A DNA stretch of 64,000 nt from Theocolax elegans (lineage: Eukaryota > Arthropoda > Insecta > Hymenoptera > Cerocephalidae), in contig CM047431.1 in assembly GCA_026168455.1 (NCBI GenBank), positions 44,643,466 to 44,707,465 of the forward strand. The letters are read 5' to 3'. The translations under genes were made by a program, and so were the position numbers. This document shows positions 40,534-52,125 of the stretch, one piece after another; within the stretch, counting starts at the first letter, position 1; every line of letters starts with the position of its first letter. The notes under the pieces were generated by a model. It was not told where the DNA came from. It saw nothing but the letters and a program-made list of their open reading frames with translations, and ran no database searches.

Positions 40534-41134
40534 TCTCTCCGTACACGTCGCTAAAAAACGCTAGCTTCGACGTCCTCAGCTAATATTATGCGGTACTAAA
40601 ACTAGGATTTTAAGGTCGAATAACGAATTCATCTACAATTCATCAAAGTGAAAGACAATATACCCAAAATATGTCAATTCAAGAAAATGTGTGAAAAACA
40701 TGCATTCTTATTGTTGTACATATATAAGTATAACTTAAAATAAAAGTGGTACTTAAATTACTTGTCCGTAAGATAAATAAATATTTACCTTACGGACCGT
40801 AAGAATCTAGTCGACAAACAACGTATAACCATAAACCTCTGGGGTTATCATTAACTTTTCTTCTATATACGTTAAGTACTTTCTCTACTATTCATTAGGG
40901 GGTCTGGTGACACACAGTCAATTGTTATTGACTGAGCGAATTAAGAGATCGATCTGAACAATCCGAGACTAGACCTGTTGTACGTCCTTTATTTGATGAA
41001 AAATAAACAGTAATTTCATTTCCTTCCAATATATTTTGTGTAGATGAATCCATAGTTTTTATTGTAATTTATTATGGCGATATTTCATCCCAACTGAAAT
41101 ATATTAATAACTAAATTTGAGTAGATCCCGTTAA
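40534..41134. other. non-coding spacer
   Basis: A few CpG-bearing words occur near 40545-40585. Otherwise AT-rich with no recognised feature. Confidence 0.5.
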
Positions 41135-41536
41135 CGGGATGTAATAGTCAATTTTTACCGACCGAGTAATGGCACACATATTTAGTTAATTAATTATTAA
41201 ATACTTCAATAAATGGAAAAGCATAACATCATTGCCCTCCATATTGATACCTTCTATAATTTAGCCAAGAGCAAAGCATGTACGTCCAGCAATTAACGAG
41301 AATGATTGGAAGGAAATTTTATAACCTGTATCCAGTATGTCAAAATTTCCTTTCAATGCCATTTTAATACGAATTGAGGTATATGTTTGAAATTTTGTAG
41401 ATAAATAGATTGTACAAGTATACGAAGGGCAATGATGTCACGATTTCCTTTTATTTAAAATATGTATTAATTAATTAAGTATAATTGTTATAAACTCATA
41501 TGGCTAGGTAGGTAACAAATTGAGCATTACATCCCC
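41135..41536. mobile_element. MITE with TTAA target duplication and GGGATGTAAT ends (402 bp)
   Basis: TTAA at 41131-41134 is followed by CGGGATGTAAT. The right end reads ATTACATCCCC followed by TTAA at 41537-41540. Sub-terminal ACCGACCGAGT and internal GGAAGGAAATTT with its inverse match 28602-28980. A TTAA target is typical of piggyBac, but the GGGG start is not the usual piggyBac terminus, so the superfamily is open. Confidence 0.75.
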
Positions 41537-44500
41537 TTAATCATTTATTGGGACTTGTATCAAACATTTCCGCAATAAATGCGTATTTTCCAGAACATAA
41601 AAACAGACGCGTATTTTACTAACAAATGATAAATTAATGTAATATCCAGCTTTCCAGGGAAAAGAAATAAGAAGATAAGAAAACTTTATCGTCCATCCCG
41701 ATGATTCCTCCTCCCACTATAATTATTATTTCGCCCAGCGTATACACTAACATATGATACATAACATTATTATAACCGCAAAATGTTAGAATCTGTATTA
41801 TAGGTATACAACATGGAGTTCTGCGCTATCGATCGTAATGTGGAGGTATATACACATGATGAAAACTAACGCTGGGTTTCCATGTCAGGAACTATGACGT
41901 CTGGTAATACCCTGGTTCCACCTCTCCGTTTAACCTCTCTCTCTCTCTCTCTCTTCTGGCTCTGCACGTATAGGTATATATACACTTAACCGGCTTTAAT
42001 GCAGATTAATCCGCGCTGACTTTGCGCACGAACTTTTCCAATAATTGATTATACCCGACGCACGTCAAATTATCCTCGCCCGCGCACACCAGGCCAATTC
42101 CACACACGTACACAGGCGCCCGTGTGTGTGCTCGTATAAACGGTCTATTCTCGTGTATTGTCGCGCAAAGTTAAACGAGGTTAGAGTGGGACCGGCGTCG
42201 CTCTCATGCGGTATCCTTTCATTTTGCCGTACCACGTACGTAAACGTTTCCGCGAACATCGCCTTTGTAACTCTCCGCGCCCGCGCGCGAAACTCCAAAG
42301 ATTATACTTTTGTCTTTTTACTTTCCCTCTTTCTTTTTTTTTTTTTTTGTAGTCGTTGTTGTCGTCGTCGAGTGGTTTTCTCTCCCTTTTGTTGCAATCT
42401 TATATCGATTCGTCGATACGCAACTTCGATATCAAACGCATTGTAAATGTGTAATTTTTATTATTTTTTCCTTATATATGCCGTTAAATTGGAGGTTAAT
42501 ACGGCGGCCGCGCGCAGATAATTGCGTGACTAACCTAGTTTCATTTATAATGTCTACATACGCGTGCAATTAATAATCTTGGGTTGTACAAAGCTACAAA
42601 GGACACAAAAGACATCGGGTTTTAATACGGGAGATCGGGTAAATAAATTGTCGGATATTTCGTTAATTATTTTTTCAGGCCTTGGAATAGATCGCTCTGT
42701 GTGTCTATATATATATATACCTATTGAACGGCGCGTTGATAAAACGTCATTTTTAAATGTATACGTATATATGTATAGTCGGTTAAAAAACCGTACAACG
42801 CTTATCATTGTCATTTATTTAAAAAGCAATACTTACATTTTCATTGATAACGAGTATATATATATATATCTCGTTTAGGTCGACCGGGTCTCGATTGGCA
42901 ATTCGAGGAAAAATGTATATACGATACACGTCGTAATTTAATCCTTAAAGAATAATCTAATTTAATTCCCTCCTGGTCTATATAACTATCTATTAGTTGT
43001 GTAACTAAAGCTTTACATAACGGAACGAGCTTCACCAATTGTAATACGCACGGACAGAGACAAAGACAAAGGAATTTTGTAAATTTTGCATAGTATTTTA
43101 AAGCAATCACCGGAATATATACGGAATCGTCCGTAACGAGGCTACTCAGCGAATGATGCATTTGTCGAGGGTGAAACGGTAAAATTTAGCAGAATATTAC
43201 GGAGACGGCATCTTTTGAGATAGGAATTAACAACTAGGCGGAATTGATCAAAGTAAGCTCGTTCATCATATATAGACAGCCCCAACTACGCGTTACGATG
43301 CTTCTGACCTTTTCCGCTCTTATTTTATATCGCCGCATCTCGTTTGCTCCGACGAACGATCTTCAAGATTAACGTCTACGTACTTTTTACGTACATTTTA
43401 CCTTGGATAAATATTATATATTTATTTATTGTCGTCGTTTTGGTCGTTCATTTTTTTCTTTTATCAACAATCGATATTGCATAGAGAAACGCAAATCCTT
43501 AAAATACCTAACCAAATACATTAACGACGAAAACGAGAGGTACGCAAAGAAAGTGTAAGATCCACTTAAAGTACATATTTATTTTACAAGAGATAAATTT
43601 TGTTAGAAACAAAATGTTGTTTAGACTCACTTATTATCTGACAGTGTGAAAAAATGCACAAACAAATTATAATGCTGCTATCCTGCGAATATTGATACTG
43701 TCCTTCAAACCAATTAATCGCACTTGAATTGCATCAATTTCTTTTAATTTCGATACGATTTAAATAAGTCTCGTTTTCTTATCAATCAATTATCTATAGA
43801 CTTGGCTAATTAAATTTTATTGAATTATTATTTTCAAAATTGTAAAATTTAATTTTTATATATAAGTATAAAGTATAATGTGTTATTTTAAAAATTTTAA
43901 TTTGCAAATCGCTTAGATAATTTGGAAAAGAACACAATGTTTAACTAATTTAAATACAATAAAAATTAGAAATTATATATTTTAGGTGTTTAAATTTGAG
44001 TGATTTTGACATCAACCAATATAATACTGTTTTTTAAACTCATGTAGTCGCTTGTACTGACAGATAGTAACTATAGAAAATAAAAAAAAACACATTTTTA
44101 AAACAATGGCAATATCTCGGAAAAGAAGTGCCTTTTAGTTTTACTTTCAGTTTTTCACTAAAATATAAGTTATTACTCATTGGTACCATCAAATTTATGA
44201 TTAAATTGGTTAAAATTATAATCTCACAAGTATAGATTGTTAAAATTGATAAAAACTACTCTGCAATGTTATATTTTTATGATGATGTATATTTCCATAC
44301 TTTTCATGAATAAGAGACGAGCTCGTACAGTTGTAATTGGTTTTTTAAAATATATGTTTCATTTGTTAATATTTCTCCTTCTTATATTAATTGGTGTTAA
44401 ATCTGTAAGTAAAACTATATATAATGTGAAAGAATAAGAGATGAATCGCCTTCGATAATATATCGATAATATAACTGTGTACTGCATTTGAAACTGAAAT

Positions 44501-44826
44501 ATTACTGCATTTTTGAGAAAAGTACTGCCAAAAATTAGAATCTAACTTTAAGAGGGTGCACAGACTTGACAAAGATGGTTCTCAAAAACACAATAATATT
44601 TTAGTTTGAAATTCAGCATACAGATAGACTATTGATAATAAACTAGCTGACCTCATTTACATTAGATAATAGAGGACAGATAAACCCTAAATGGTAACCC
44701 TGAGAAATACCCGTAAAAGTCCTAGTATTATTAGATAAGTATAAAATCTAGAAAATGTGTACTTTTGTAGATACGTTATTGACATAAACTTTGTAATTTT
44801 GGGGAATGTTTATTATATATATATAT
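41537..44826. other. non-coding stretch with a mixed-composition region at 41870-42310 and 43240-43350
   Basis: The part at 41870-42310 is non-repetitive except for a CT run at 41938-41953. It includes GATTAATCCGC at about 42003, a K50-homeodomain-type core. Open frames there lack splice or family support. From 43.6 kb onward the sequence is AT-rich with nothing recognisable. Confidence 0.4.
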
Positions 44827-46622
44827 GGGCAAATCTCTCTAACTTTTTTTTTGTGTCACTCACTGATTTAGCAGCTTTAAAATGTGTTTAACCTCTTTGT
44901 ACCAGTTTCAATTTATAGTTCTATACTCCATCTATACGGTTAAAGCTCAATAGATACTTTGTCAAACTCCTTTGTCTCAAATTGATGCTTCAATAATTAA
45001 AAAATGTAAGAAAAATGATGAAATATCGTGTCACTTGGAAAAAATAATTTATTATGTTTACTGTATAATTTGGAGCATTGCTTGGAAATGGTTGAAACTT
45101 TAAACAAGTATTCTATTTTAATAGTGCATCATGAAAGTCTTCCATATTTTGATGTGCTCCCTTCCAATAAAAAGTTTCAATGGTTTGAAATTGTGTCACT
45201 GGAATTTCACTAAATTTTAAAATTATCATATTTTTCTTTCTATTGACTGGAGCATTTTCGAAATCAGCAAATAACCAAATTCTACATTTAGTAGATGTAA
45301 AAAGAAATAGATTGAGGTAAAGTGCAAGTATGTGCTTGCAAAAATGAAGTAGAAAATAAAATTTAAGTAAAAGAATTCATGCGAAAATCGTCGAAAAATT
45401 TATAGCAATATGACTTTGGAAGACTGTCATATTTTTTCTGTATACAGCACATCAAGTAAAAATCTCTTAAAGAACATATTAAATCCAACAATCTGTCAAA
45501 TTTACGGAGTTTTTTTATTAATGCTCCAAAAGTTACAGCAATGTAAACCATTTTTTTTAAGAATTGCTGATTTAAAAAAATTAACTAAAATTAATTAAAA
45601 CATGAATAAATTACAAATTGGATTTTCTGTAACAAGTAGAATACATATCCCTAGTAGAAATTTAAAACTAAGAACTAGGAATTAAAAATTGGTAGTAAGT
45701 ACCTTGTGATGAAACGCTTTTTCTCCCATTTTATTAGCATTTAATAGAATGACCACAACCTCAAAACATTCGAATAATGCTTCCAGCTTTCCGGAAAGAG
45801 TAAACTTCAAAATTCCTATAGTTTCCAATTTACAACTAATTTCTGTTGTATTTCCAGTATTTACGAGGATAAACGCTGTTTTATTAGATTTTTCACTTGT
45901 CCATTTTTAATAGATATTTAATAGGACATAACTAGACTCAACTGTAATCTATATTTACAAGCTCAAAAATGGGAGAAAAATAGGATTTTACATTAATAAA
46001 TGGTCATAAAATGTGAGAAAAAGCGTTTCATCGATAGGAGAAAAATGGGCACATTTTTCGCCTATTTTTTGCCCATTCTATTCAAACAGTCTATTTAATA
46101 CTTATTTAATGGAATATGATTTCTACCACTTCATTGAAATTTCAATAAAATTTAGTATTATTTCCACAAACTATTAGCTGAAATCGTACGCGTTTACGGA
46201 ACCGACCGATGTTTACTAACAAATAGACTTAACTTGATAGCACGGTTTGCATGAAAAATTGCGTATGAAAAAAGGGAGGGGAGGGAAATTTAGAGTTGTA
46301 TTGTGTGGAATTTTCAATTATATCGACTATAAGTTGTTATTCTGTGACAGTTTCTGGTGTTTATTATATTTCGTTTTATTTTATTATTCTATGCTTTATA
46401 AATAAAATCTTAATAAACATATCATAATTTTTTTTGATCTTATTATAAAAAAATGAAATATCGCGCACAACTTTTGGAGCATTTCTCGCTCATGAAAGCA
46501 CATTATACCAATCAATTCCAATAATATTCCTAACCTTTCATACCAAATTTCAAAGGTATGCTCCTAAAATTGCCTGATCCCACATTTTTTCGCCAAAAAT
46601 TAAAAGTTAGGAAGATTTGCTC
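44827..46622. mobile_element. DNA transposon relic with terminal inverted repeats (1796 bp)
   Basis: The left end is GGGCAAATCTCTCTAAC and the right end is GTTAGGAAGATTTGCTC, so the repeat is GRGCAAATCTYYCTAAC. TATATA lies on both sides. Short open frames inside (for example 45028-45213 plus) are not assignable. A palindromic unit at about 45645-46130 also exists alone at 11761-12228, so one element may be nested in the other. The right half is repeated in the tandem copy (ending 49091). Confidence 0.65.
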
Positions 46623-46766
46623 ATATATATATATATACACACACATGCATATATAACCTATTTGAATCAATAAATTTGCATGTAAGGTTTGATAGTTTTT
46701 TTATTATGAAATATAGATAATAATAATTAAAAAGTTGTAATAATAATAAAAAACAGAAAAAAGTAT

Positions 46767-47137
46767 TTAATTTATTAGTTGTTCCAAATAATTTTCATCA
46801 AATTCTTCGTCATCACTTTCCTTTCTTGAATTTTCAGATAGGTATTCTTCGTAACCCATAGCATCACCATCTTCCAAACGTTGTATTTTGTTTAAAGGCT
46901 CCATAGCCAACACAGTGATATATTGCATATTTTCATTATTACTTTGAATTTCCTTTGGGTTTATAATAACAGTTTCGAACCCTTCTAATGTCTGCGAAGA
47001 ATCTTCTGATACACCTTTAAATTTCTGTTTTGATGTGTAGCAGGTACTGGAATTGCTGATAACAGCACTCAGAGCCGATAGTATATCTTTATCACTTGTA
47101 TCAAGCTTGGAAACGGCTCTTCGTTCCTTTATAAGCA
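46767..47137 (-). CDS. terminal exon of an unidentified protein, copy 1
   Basis: The open frame is entered through a good acceptor (AAATTTCAG ending at 47138) and encodes about 122 residues. It starts in split phase as LIKERRAVSK and ends DENYLEQLIN before a stop at 46767-46769. The segment is hydrophilic and acidic, with a Ser/Asn-rich middle and an Asp/Glu-rich tail (KESDDEEFDEN). No ATG suits an independent start, so it is the last exon of a spliced gene whose upstream exons I could not find between the duplicates. I do not recognise the family; it could be host or transposon. The frame is intact in both copies. Confidence 0.5.
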
Positions 47138-49239
47138 CTGAAATTTATTAAATTTAAGTCAGCTTTAATATAAGGATATAATATATCGTAGTTGTTTATG
47201 TATATAATGCTTATCGTGTGAATTTTTAAAACTATTCATCAAAAACAAATAAATTAAATAAATGTGTGTATTCAAAGTGCTTCGTGTTCGCGCTAGTGTG
47301 AATTTATTGGTTGATTATATTTTTCAGTTGTTTTCGTCCAGGCCAACTTTAATATCGAAATTTTACTGACAAAATAATGGTATCTAACCTCCAATAGGCC
47401 ATAAAGTAAGAGAGCAGATAATCATCATAATTTTTGTGTTACAATTTAATCATATTAAAAGATTCCAGATGTTAGTAGGTGATACTAGTGTGTGTGTGTA
47501 ATAAATGTGTGTATTAAGTGTTCATATTAACTAGTGATCAAAAATATATTTTCTTGATGCCCTGGTCGAAAGTACGTAGTTTCGCCACTGTTTTTGATGG
47601 CGAAAGAACAACACTTAGCCACTGGTATTTCTTTCGCTACGCGTGCTATTAGCTGGTCACTAAGCAACTGCACACACTTTTAATGCACATGACATCTCAT
47701 TCGAATGTAATAACCCTCAATTTTCGAAATAAATAAAATATTATTGAATAAATTTAACCTACCTATCCTAATCTCATGAATCTGAAGATAAGTATTAAAT
47801 ATATAAATGCAAGTTTACGCACTCAAAAAACACTAATGACAATTTATAAAAATCGTCTATTCTGTACGTCAAAGTGAAAATTTACCATGCGAGCAAATTA
47901 CCGATTGAGATTTATTTTTTCTGTATACAGCACATCAAGTAAAAATCTTTAAAGAACATATTAAATCCAACAATCTGTCAAATTTACAGAGTTTTTTATT
48001 AATGCTCCAAAAGTTACAGCAATGTAAACCATTTTTTTAAGAATTGCTGATTTAAAAAAATTAACTAAAATTAATTAAAACATGAATAAATTACAAATTG
48101 GATTTTCTGTAACAAGTAGAATACATATCCCTAGTAGAAATTTAAAACTAAGAACTAGGAATTAAAAATTGGTAGTAAGTACCTTGTGATGAAACGCTTT
48201 TTCTCCCATTTTATTAGCATTTAATAGAATGACCACAACCTCAAAACATTCGAATAATGCTTCCAGCTTTCCGGAAAGAGTAAACTTCAAAATTCCTATA
48301 GTTTCCAATTTACAACTAATTTCTGTTGTATTTCCAGTATTTACGAGGATAAACGCTGTTTTATTAGATTTTTCACTTGTCCATTTTAATAGATATTTAA
48401 TAGGACATAACTAGACTCAACTGTAATCTATATTTACAAGCTCAAAAATGGGAGAAAAATAGGATTTTACATTAATAAATGGTCATAAAATGTGAGAAAA
48501 AGCGTTTCATCGATAGGAGAAAAATGGGCACATTTTTTGCCCATTCTATTCAAACAGTCTATTTAATACTTATTTAATGGAATATGATTTCTACCACTTC
48601 ATTGAAATTTCAATAAAATTTAGTATTATTTCCACAAACTATTAGCTGAAATCGTACGCGTTTACGGAACCGACCGATGTTTACTAACAAATAGACTTAA
48701 CTTGATAGCACGGTTTGCATGAAAAATTGCGTATGAAAAAAGGGAGGGGAGGGAAATTAGAGTTGTATTGTGTGGAATTTTCAATTATATCGACTATAAG
48801 TTGTTATTCTGTGACAGTTTCTGGTGTTTATTATATTTCGTTTTATTTTTATTATTCTATGCTTTATAAATAAAATCTTAATAAACATATCATAATTTTT
48901 TTTGATCTTATTATAAAAAAAATGAAATATCGCGCACAACTTTTGGAGCATTTCTCGCTCATGAAAGCACATTATACCAATCAATTCCAATAATATTCCT
49001 AACCTTTCATACCAAATTTCAAAGGTATGCTCCTAAAATTGCCTGATCCCACATTTTTTCGCCAAAAATTAAAAGTTAGGAAGATTTGCTCATATATATA
49101 TATATATATACACACACATGCATATATAACCTATTTGAATCAATAAATTTGCATGTAAGGTTTGATAGTTTTTTTATTATGAAATATAGATAATAATAAT
49201 TAAAAAGTTGTAATAATAATAAAAAACAGAAAAAAGTAT

Positions 49240-49610
49240 TTAATTTATTAGTTGTTCCAAATAATTTTCATCAAATTCTTCGTCATCACTTTCCTTTCTT
49301 GAATTTTCAGATAGGTATTCTTCGTAACCCATAGCATCACCATTTTCCAAACGTTGTATTTTGTTTAAAGGCTCCATAGCCAACACAGTGATATATTGCA
49401 TATTTTCATTATTACTTTGAATTTCCTTTGGGTTTATAATAACAGTTTCGAACCCTTCTAATGTCTGCGAAGAATCTTCTGATACACCTTTAAATTTCTG
49501 TTTTGATGTGTAGCAGGTACTGGAATTGCTGATAACAGCACTCAGAGCCGATAGTATATCTTTATCACTTGTATCAAGCTTGGAAACGGCTCTTCGTTCC
49601 TTTATAAGCA
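49240..49610 (-). CDS. terminal exon of an unidentified protein, copy 2
   Basis: This is the second copy of the exon at 46767-47137 within the tandem duplication, with the same acceptor and stop. I see a single coding difference: the residue in LE(D)GDAM is Asn here and Asp in copy 1 (one base). The open frame therefore persists after duplication, though the duplication may be too young for this to mean constraint. Whether either copy is still spliced to upstream exons cannot be seen. Confidence 0.45.
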
Positions 49611-50397
49611 CTGAAATTTATTAAATTTAAGTCAGCTTTTAATATAAGGATATAATATATCGTAGTTGTTTATGTATATAATGCTTATCGTGTGAATTTT
49701 TAAAACTATTCATCAAAAACAAATAAATTAAATAAATGTGTGTATTCAAAGTGCTTCGTGTTCGCGCTAGTGTGAATTTATTGGTTGATTATATTTTTCA
49801 GTTGTTTTCGTCCAGGCCAACTTTAATATCGAAATTTTACTGACAAAATAATGGTATCTAACCTCCAATAGGCCATAAAGTAAGAGAGCAGATAATCATC
49901 ATAATTTTTGTGTTACAATTTAATCATATTAAAAGATTCCAGATGTTAGTAGGTGATACTAGTGTGTGTGTGTAATAAATGTGTGTATTAAGTGTTCATA
50001 TTAACTAGTGATCAAAAAATATATTTTCTTGATGCCCTGGTCGAAAGTACGTAGTTTCGCCACTGTTTTTGATGGCGAAAGAACAACACTTAGCCACTGG
50101 TATTTCTTTCGCTACGCGTGCTATTAGCTGGTCACTAAGCAACTGCACACACTTTTAATGCACATGACATCTCATTCGAATGTAATAACCCTCAATTTTC
50201 GAAATAAATAAAATATTATTGAATAAATTTAACCTACCTATCCTAATCTCATGAATCTGAAGATAAGTATTAAATATATATAAATGCAAGTTTACGCACT
50301 CAAAAAACACTAATGACAATTTATAAAAATCGTCTATTCTGTACGTCAAAGTGAAAATTTACCATGCGAGCAAATTACCGATTGAGATTTATTAGTT

Positions 50398-50857
50398 CTT
50401 ATCATTTATATCTAAATATTCGTTTAATTTGTAATTAAAAATGCAAGAGCGATATGTACCAATGATAGAATCTTCATTTCTATAAACTTACAATGTGATT
50501 TATATTATCATTTAAAAATTCAAAAAAAAACTTTTCTCGATATAATAAATGAATTTTACTGAAATAACGCCACTGAAAAAATCATGATCATGATTTTTAT
50601 TAAAACTACACACAGCATAACAAGTCACTTTGACAGTCTTATACTTATTCTTTTTTATATTTTACTTTGACATTTAAAATAATGCTCGTGATATTTTCGA
50701 TGCCCGCCACCACGACCAGCAACACTCGCTTCGCTCGTGCGAAACCAACCACTCGAAATCATCGTTCAAATCGAGATTAGGATATTTTAAAGGTCGGGAT
50801 AATGTACGAGAAGCTTAGCACAATTTTTATGTACTTATCATTATTGGTCCAAACTGA
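50398..50857. other. non-coding spacer
   Basis: AT-rich sequence grades into a short CG-bearing patch near 50700-50770. No gene, repeat or RNA is recognised. Confidence 0.5.
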
Positions 50858-51104
50858 AATAGTATATTACATACCATGGCCAGTAAAATAAGAAATGTCT
50901 CAGATCACATGTAATTGTCGGCCGAGGCGAAGCCGAGGTGGACGATCATGTGATCTGAGGCTTTATTTTTTACTGGCCAAGGTGTGTATACTATTTTTCT
51001 GCTCGACGTTGCCGGAAAACGGCAAATTCAATTCGCGTAGCGGCCGGAAAGTTGCCGCTTTCCGGCCGGAGGGCAGAAAACGTTTTTTCGACCGGGCATC
51101 AAGA
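50858..51104. mobile_element. hairpin-bearing element related to the next one (247 bp)
   Basis: It opens with AATAGTATATTACA, as does the neighbour at 51105. It contains a hairpin whose arms are GGCCAGTAAAATAAG/TCTCAGATCACATG and their complements, around the loop motif GGCCGAGGCGAAGCCGAGG. A second palindromic block (GCCGGAAAACGGC, GGCCGGAAAGTTGCCG) follows. The architecture parallels 51105-51557 although most bases differ, suggesting a diverged subfamily. Confidence 0.6.
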
Positions 51105-51557
51105 AATAGTATATTACACACCTAGGGAGGTAAAGTATTGGTCAGTCCATAGCACATGTAAATTGGCACCTGAGCCGAAGGCGAGGGTGGCAAACATGTG
51201 CTATGGGGTGACCATTTTACCTCCCGTGGGATGTATACTATTTTTCACCACCAGTAGGCCGAAAATAACACATTCCTTTTTCGGTGCCGGAAGGGAATGT
51301 GGTACTTTCGGTCTACGTGTGGTGAAAATAGATTTTTCACCACACGTAGACCGAAAGTACCACATTCCCTTCCGGCACCGAAAAAGGAATGTGTTATTTT
51401 CGGCCTACTGGTGGTGAAAAATAGTATACATCCCACGGGAGGTAAAATGGTCACCCCATAGCACATGTTTGCCACCCTCGCCTTCGGCTCAGGTGCCAAT
51501 TTATATGTGCTATGGACTGACCAATACTTTACCTCCCTAGGTGTGTAATATACTATT
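51105..51557. mobile_element. near-perfect 453-bp palindrome (foldback element)
   Basis: The ends AATAGTATATTACACACC and their complement enclose arms of about 220 bp that are almost identical inverted repeats meeting at 51331. Each arm itself contains a smaller hairpin (CATAGCACATGT against ACATGTGCTATG) with the loop motif GAGCCGAAGGCGAGGGTGGC. No credible protein is encoded; open frames on both strands arise from the symmetry. Confidence 0.9.
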
Positions 51558-51803
51558 GTTGCAACCCGCGTAAAAATATAAACTATTGCCACTATATTGC
51601 CGAGCAATGGGCAATAGCTATTGCAAACATATTGCCAATATGTTGCCGCGACAATTGGCAATGTATTGCCAACATACCGCCAAACTGCATCCTCCCATAT
51701 CTTTGCCAAATATTGGCAATAGTTACTATCTTACCTTTTGTAAACTATTGCCAATATGTTGGCCATACCTCATAAATTTAAAAAAAAAATAAAAAAAAAA
51801 TAT

Positions 51804-51876
51804 TAGCCAGCCGCGGGATTTGAACCTTCGATCTTTAGATCCGAATGCTGGCTCTTTACCACTGAGCCATTTTGCT
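51804..51876 (-). other. tRNA-like segment (SINE-like promoter module), left arm
   Basis: On the minus strand it shows an A-box TGGCTCAGTGG and a B-box GGTTCAAATCC spaced as in a tRNA gene over 73 nt, with a good D-arm (GCTC/GAGC). The putative acceptor ends do not pair and the anticodon arm is poor. Instead AGCCAGC after the D-arm pairs with the 3' GCTGGCT. It is therefore a tRNA-derived RNA polymerase III module rather than a functional tRNA. Confidence 0.55.
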
Positions 51877-52004
51877 ATTTTTTAATAAGAGTTAATTTCA
51901 GGCTATAAAGAACAGTTGAAAGTGTGGTTACAAAATTTTTAAGTGCAAAATTTTATGAATTCAACTGTTCTTTATAGCCTGAAATTAACTCTTTATAACA
52001 AAAT

Positions 52005-52076
52005 AGCAAAATGGCTCAGTGGTAAAGAGCCAGCATTCGGATCTAAAGATCAAAGGTTCAAATCCCGCGGCTGGCT
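52005..52076 (+). other. tRNA-like segment, right arm (inverted partner)
   Basis: It is the inverted counterpart of 51804-51876, with A-box TGGCTCAGTGG and B-box GGTTCAAATCC on the plus strand, and differs at one position (GATCAAAGG against GATCGAAGG). The two modules point inward-to-outward from the central loop, so polymerase III transcription from either would read out through an arm. Confidence 0.55.
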
Positions 52077-52125
52077 AATATTTTTTTTATTTTTTACAAA
52101 TGATAAAATAGTAACTATTGCCAAT

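Larger units (their letters stand above)
45431..50397. repeat. tandem segmental duplication, ~2483-bp unit, two copies
   Basis: ATTTTTTCTGTATACAGCAC at 45431 recurs at 47914. Copy 1 ends near 47917 and copy 2 near 50397, both at ACCGATTGAGATTTATT. Identity is about 99%, with small indels in homopolymers. The left breakpoint lies inside the transposon at 44827-46622, so copy 2 carries only that element's right half. Each copy contains the exon described at 46767 and 49240. Confidence 0.92.

Noticed and set aside
41135..41536. Calling the TTAA-flanked elements piggyBac outright
   Set aside because: The target fits, but the termini start GGGG rather than the usual piggyBac CCC-type end and no transposase is present, so the superfamily is left open.
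51052..51709. Two long similar open frames on opposite strands (plus 51052-51417, minus 51245-51709)
   Set aside because: They are the same sequence read from the two arms of a palindrome; nothing suggests translation.
51804..52076. Two functional tRNA genes
   Set aside because: A- and B-boxes are good, but the acceptor ends do not pair, the anticodon arm is poor, and the sequences are mirror parts of a transposon hairpin.
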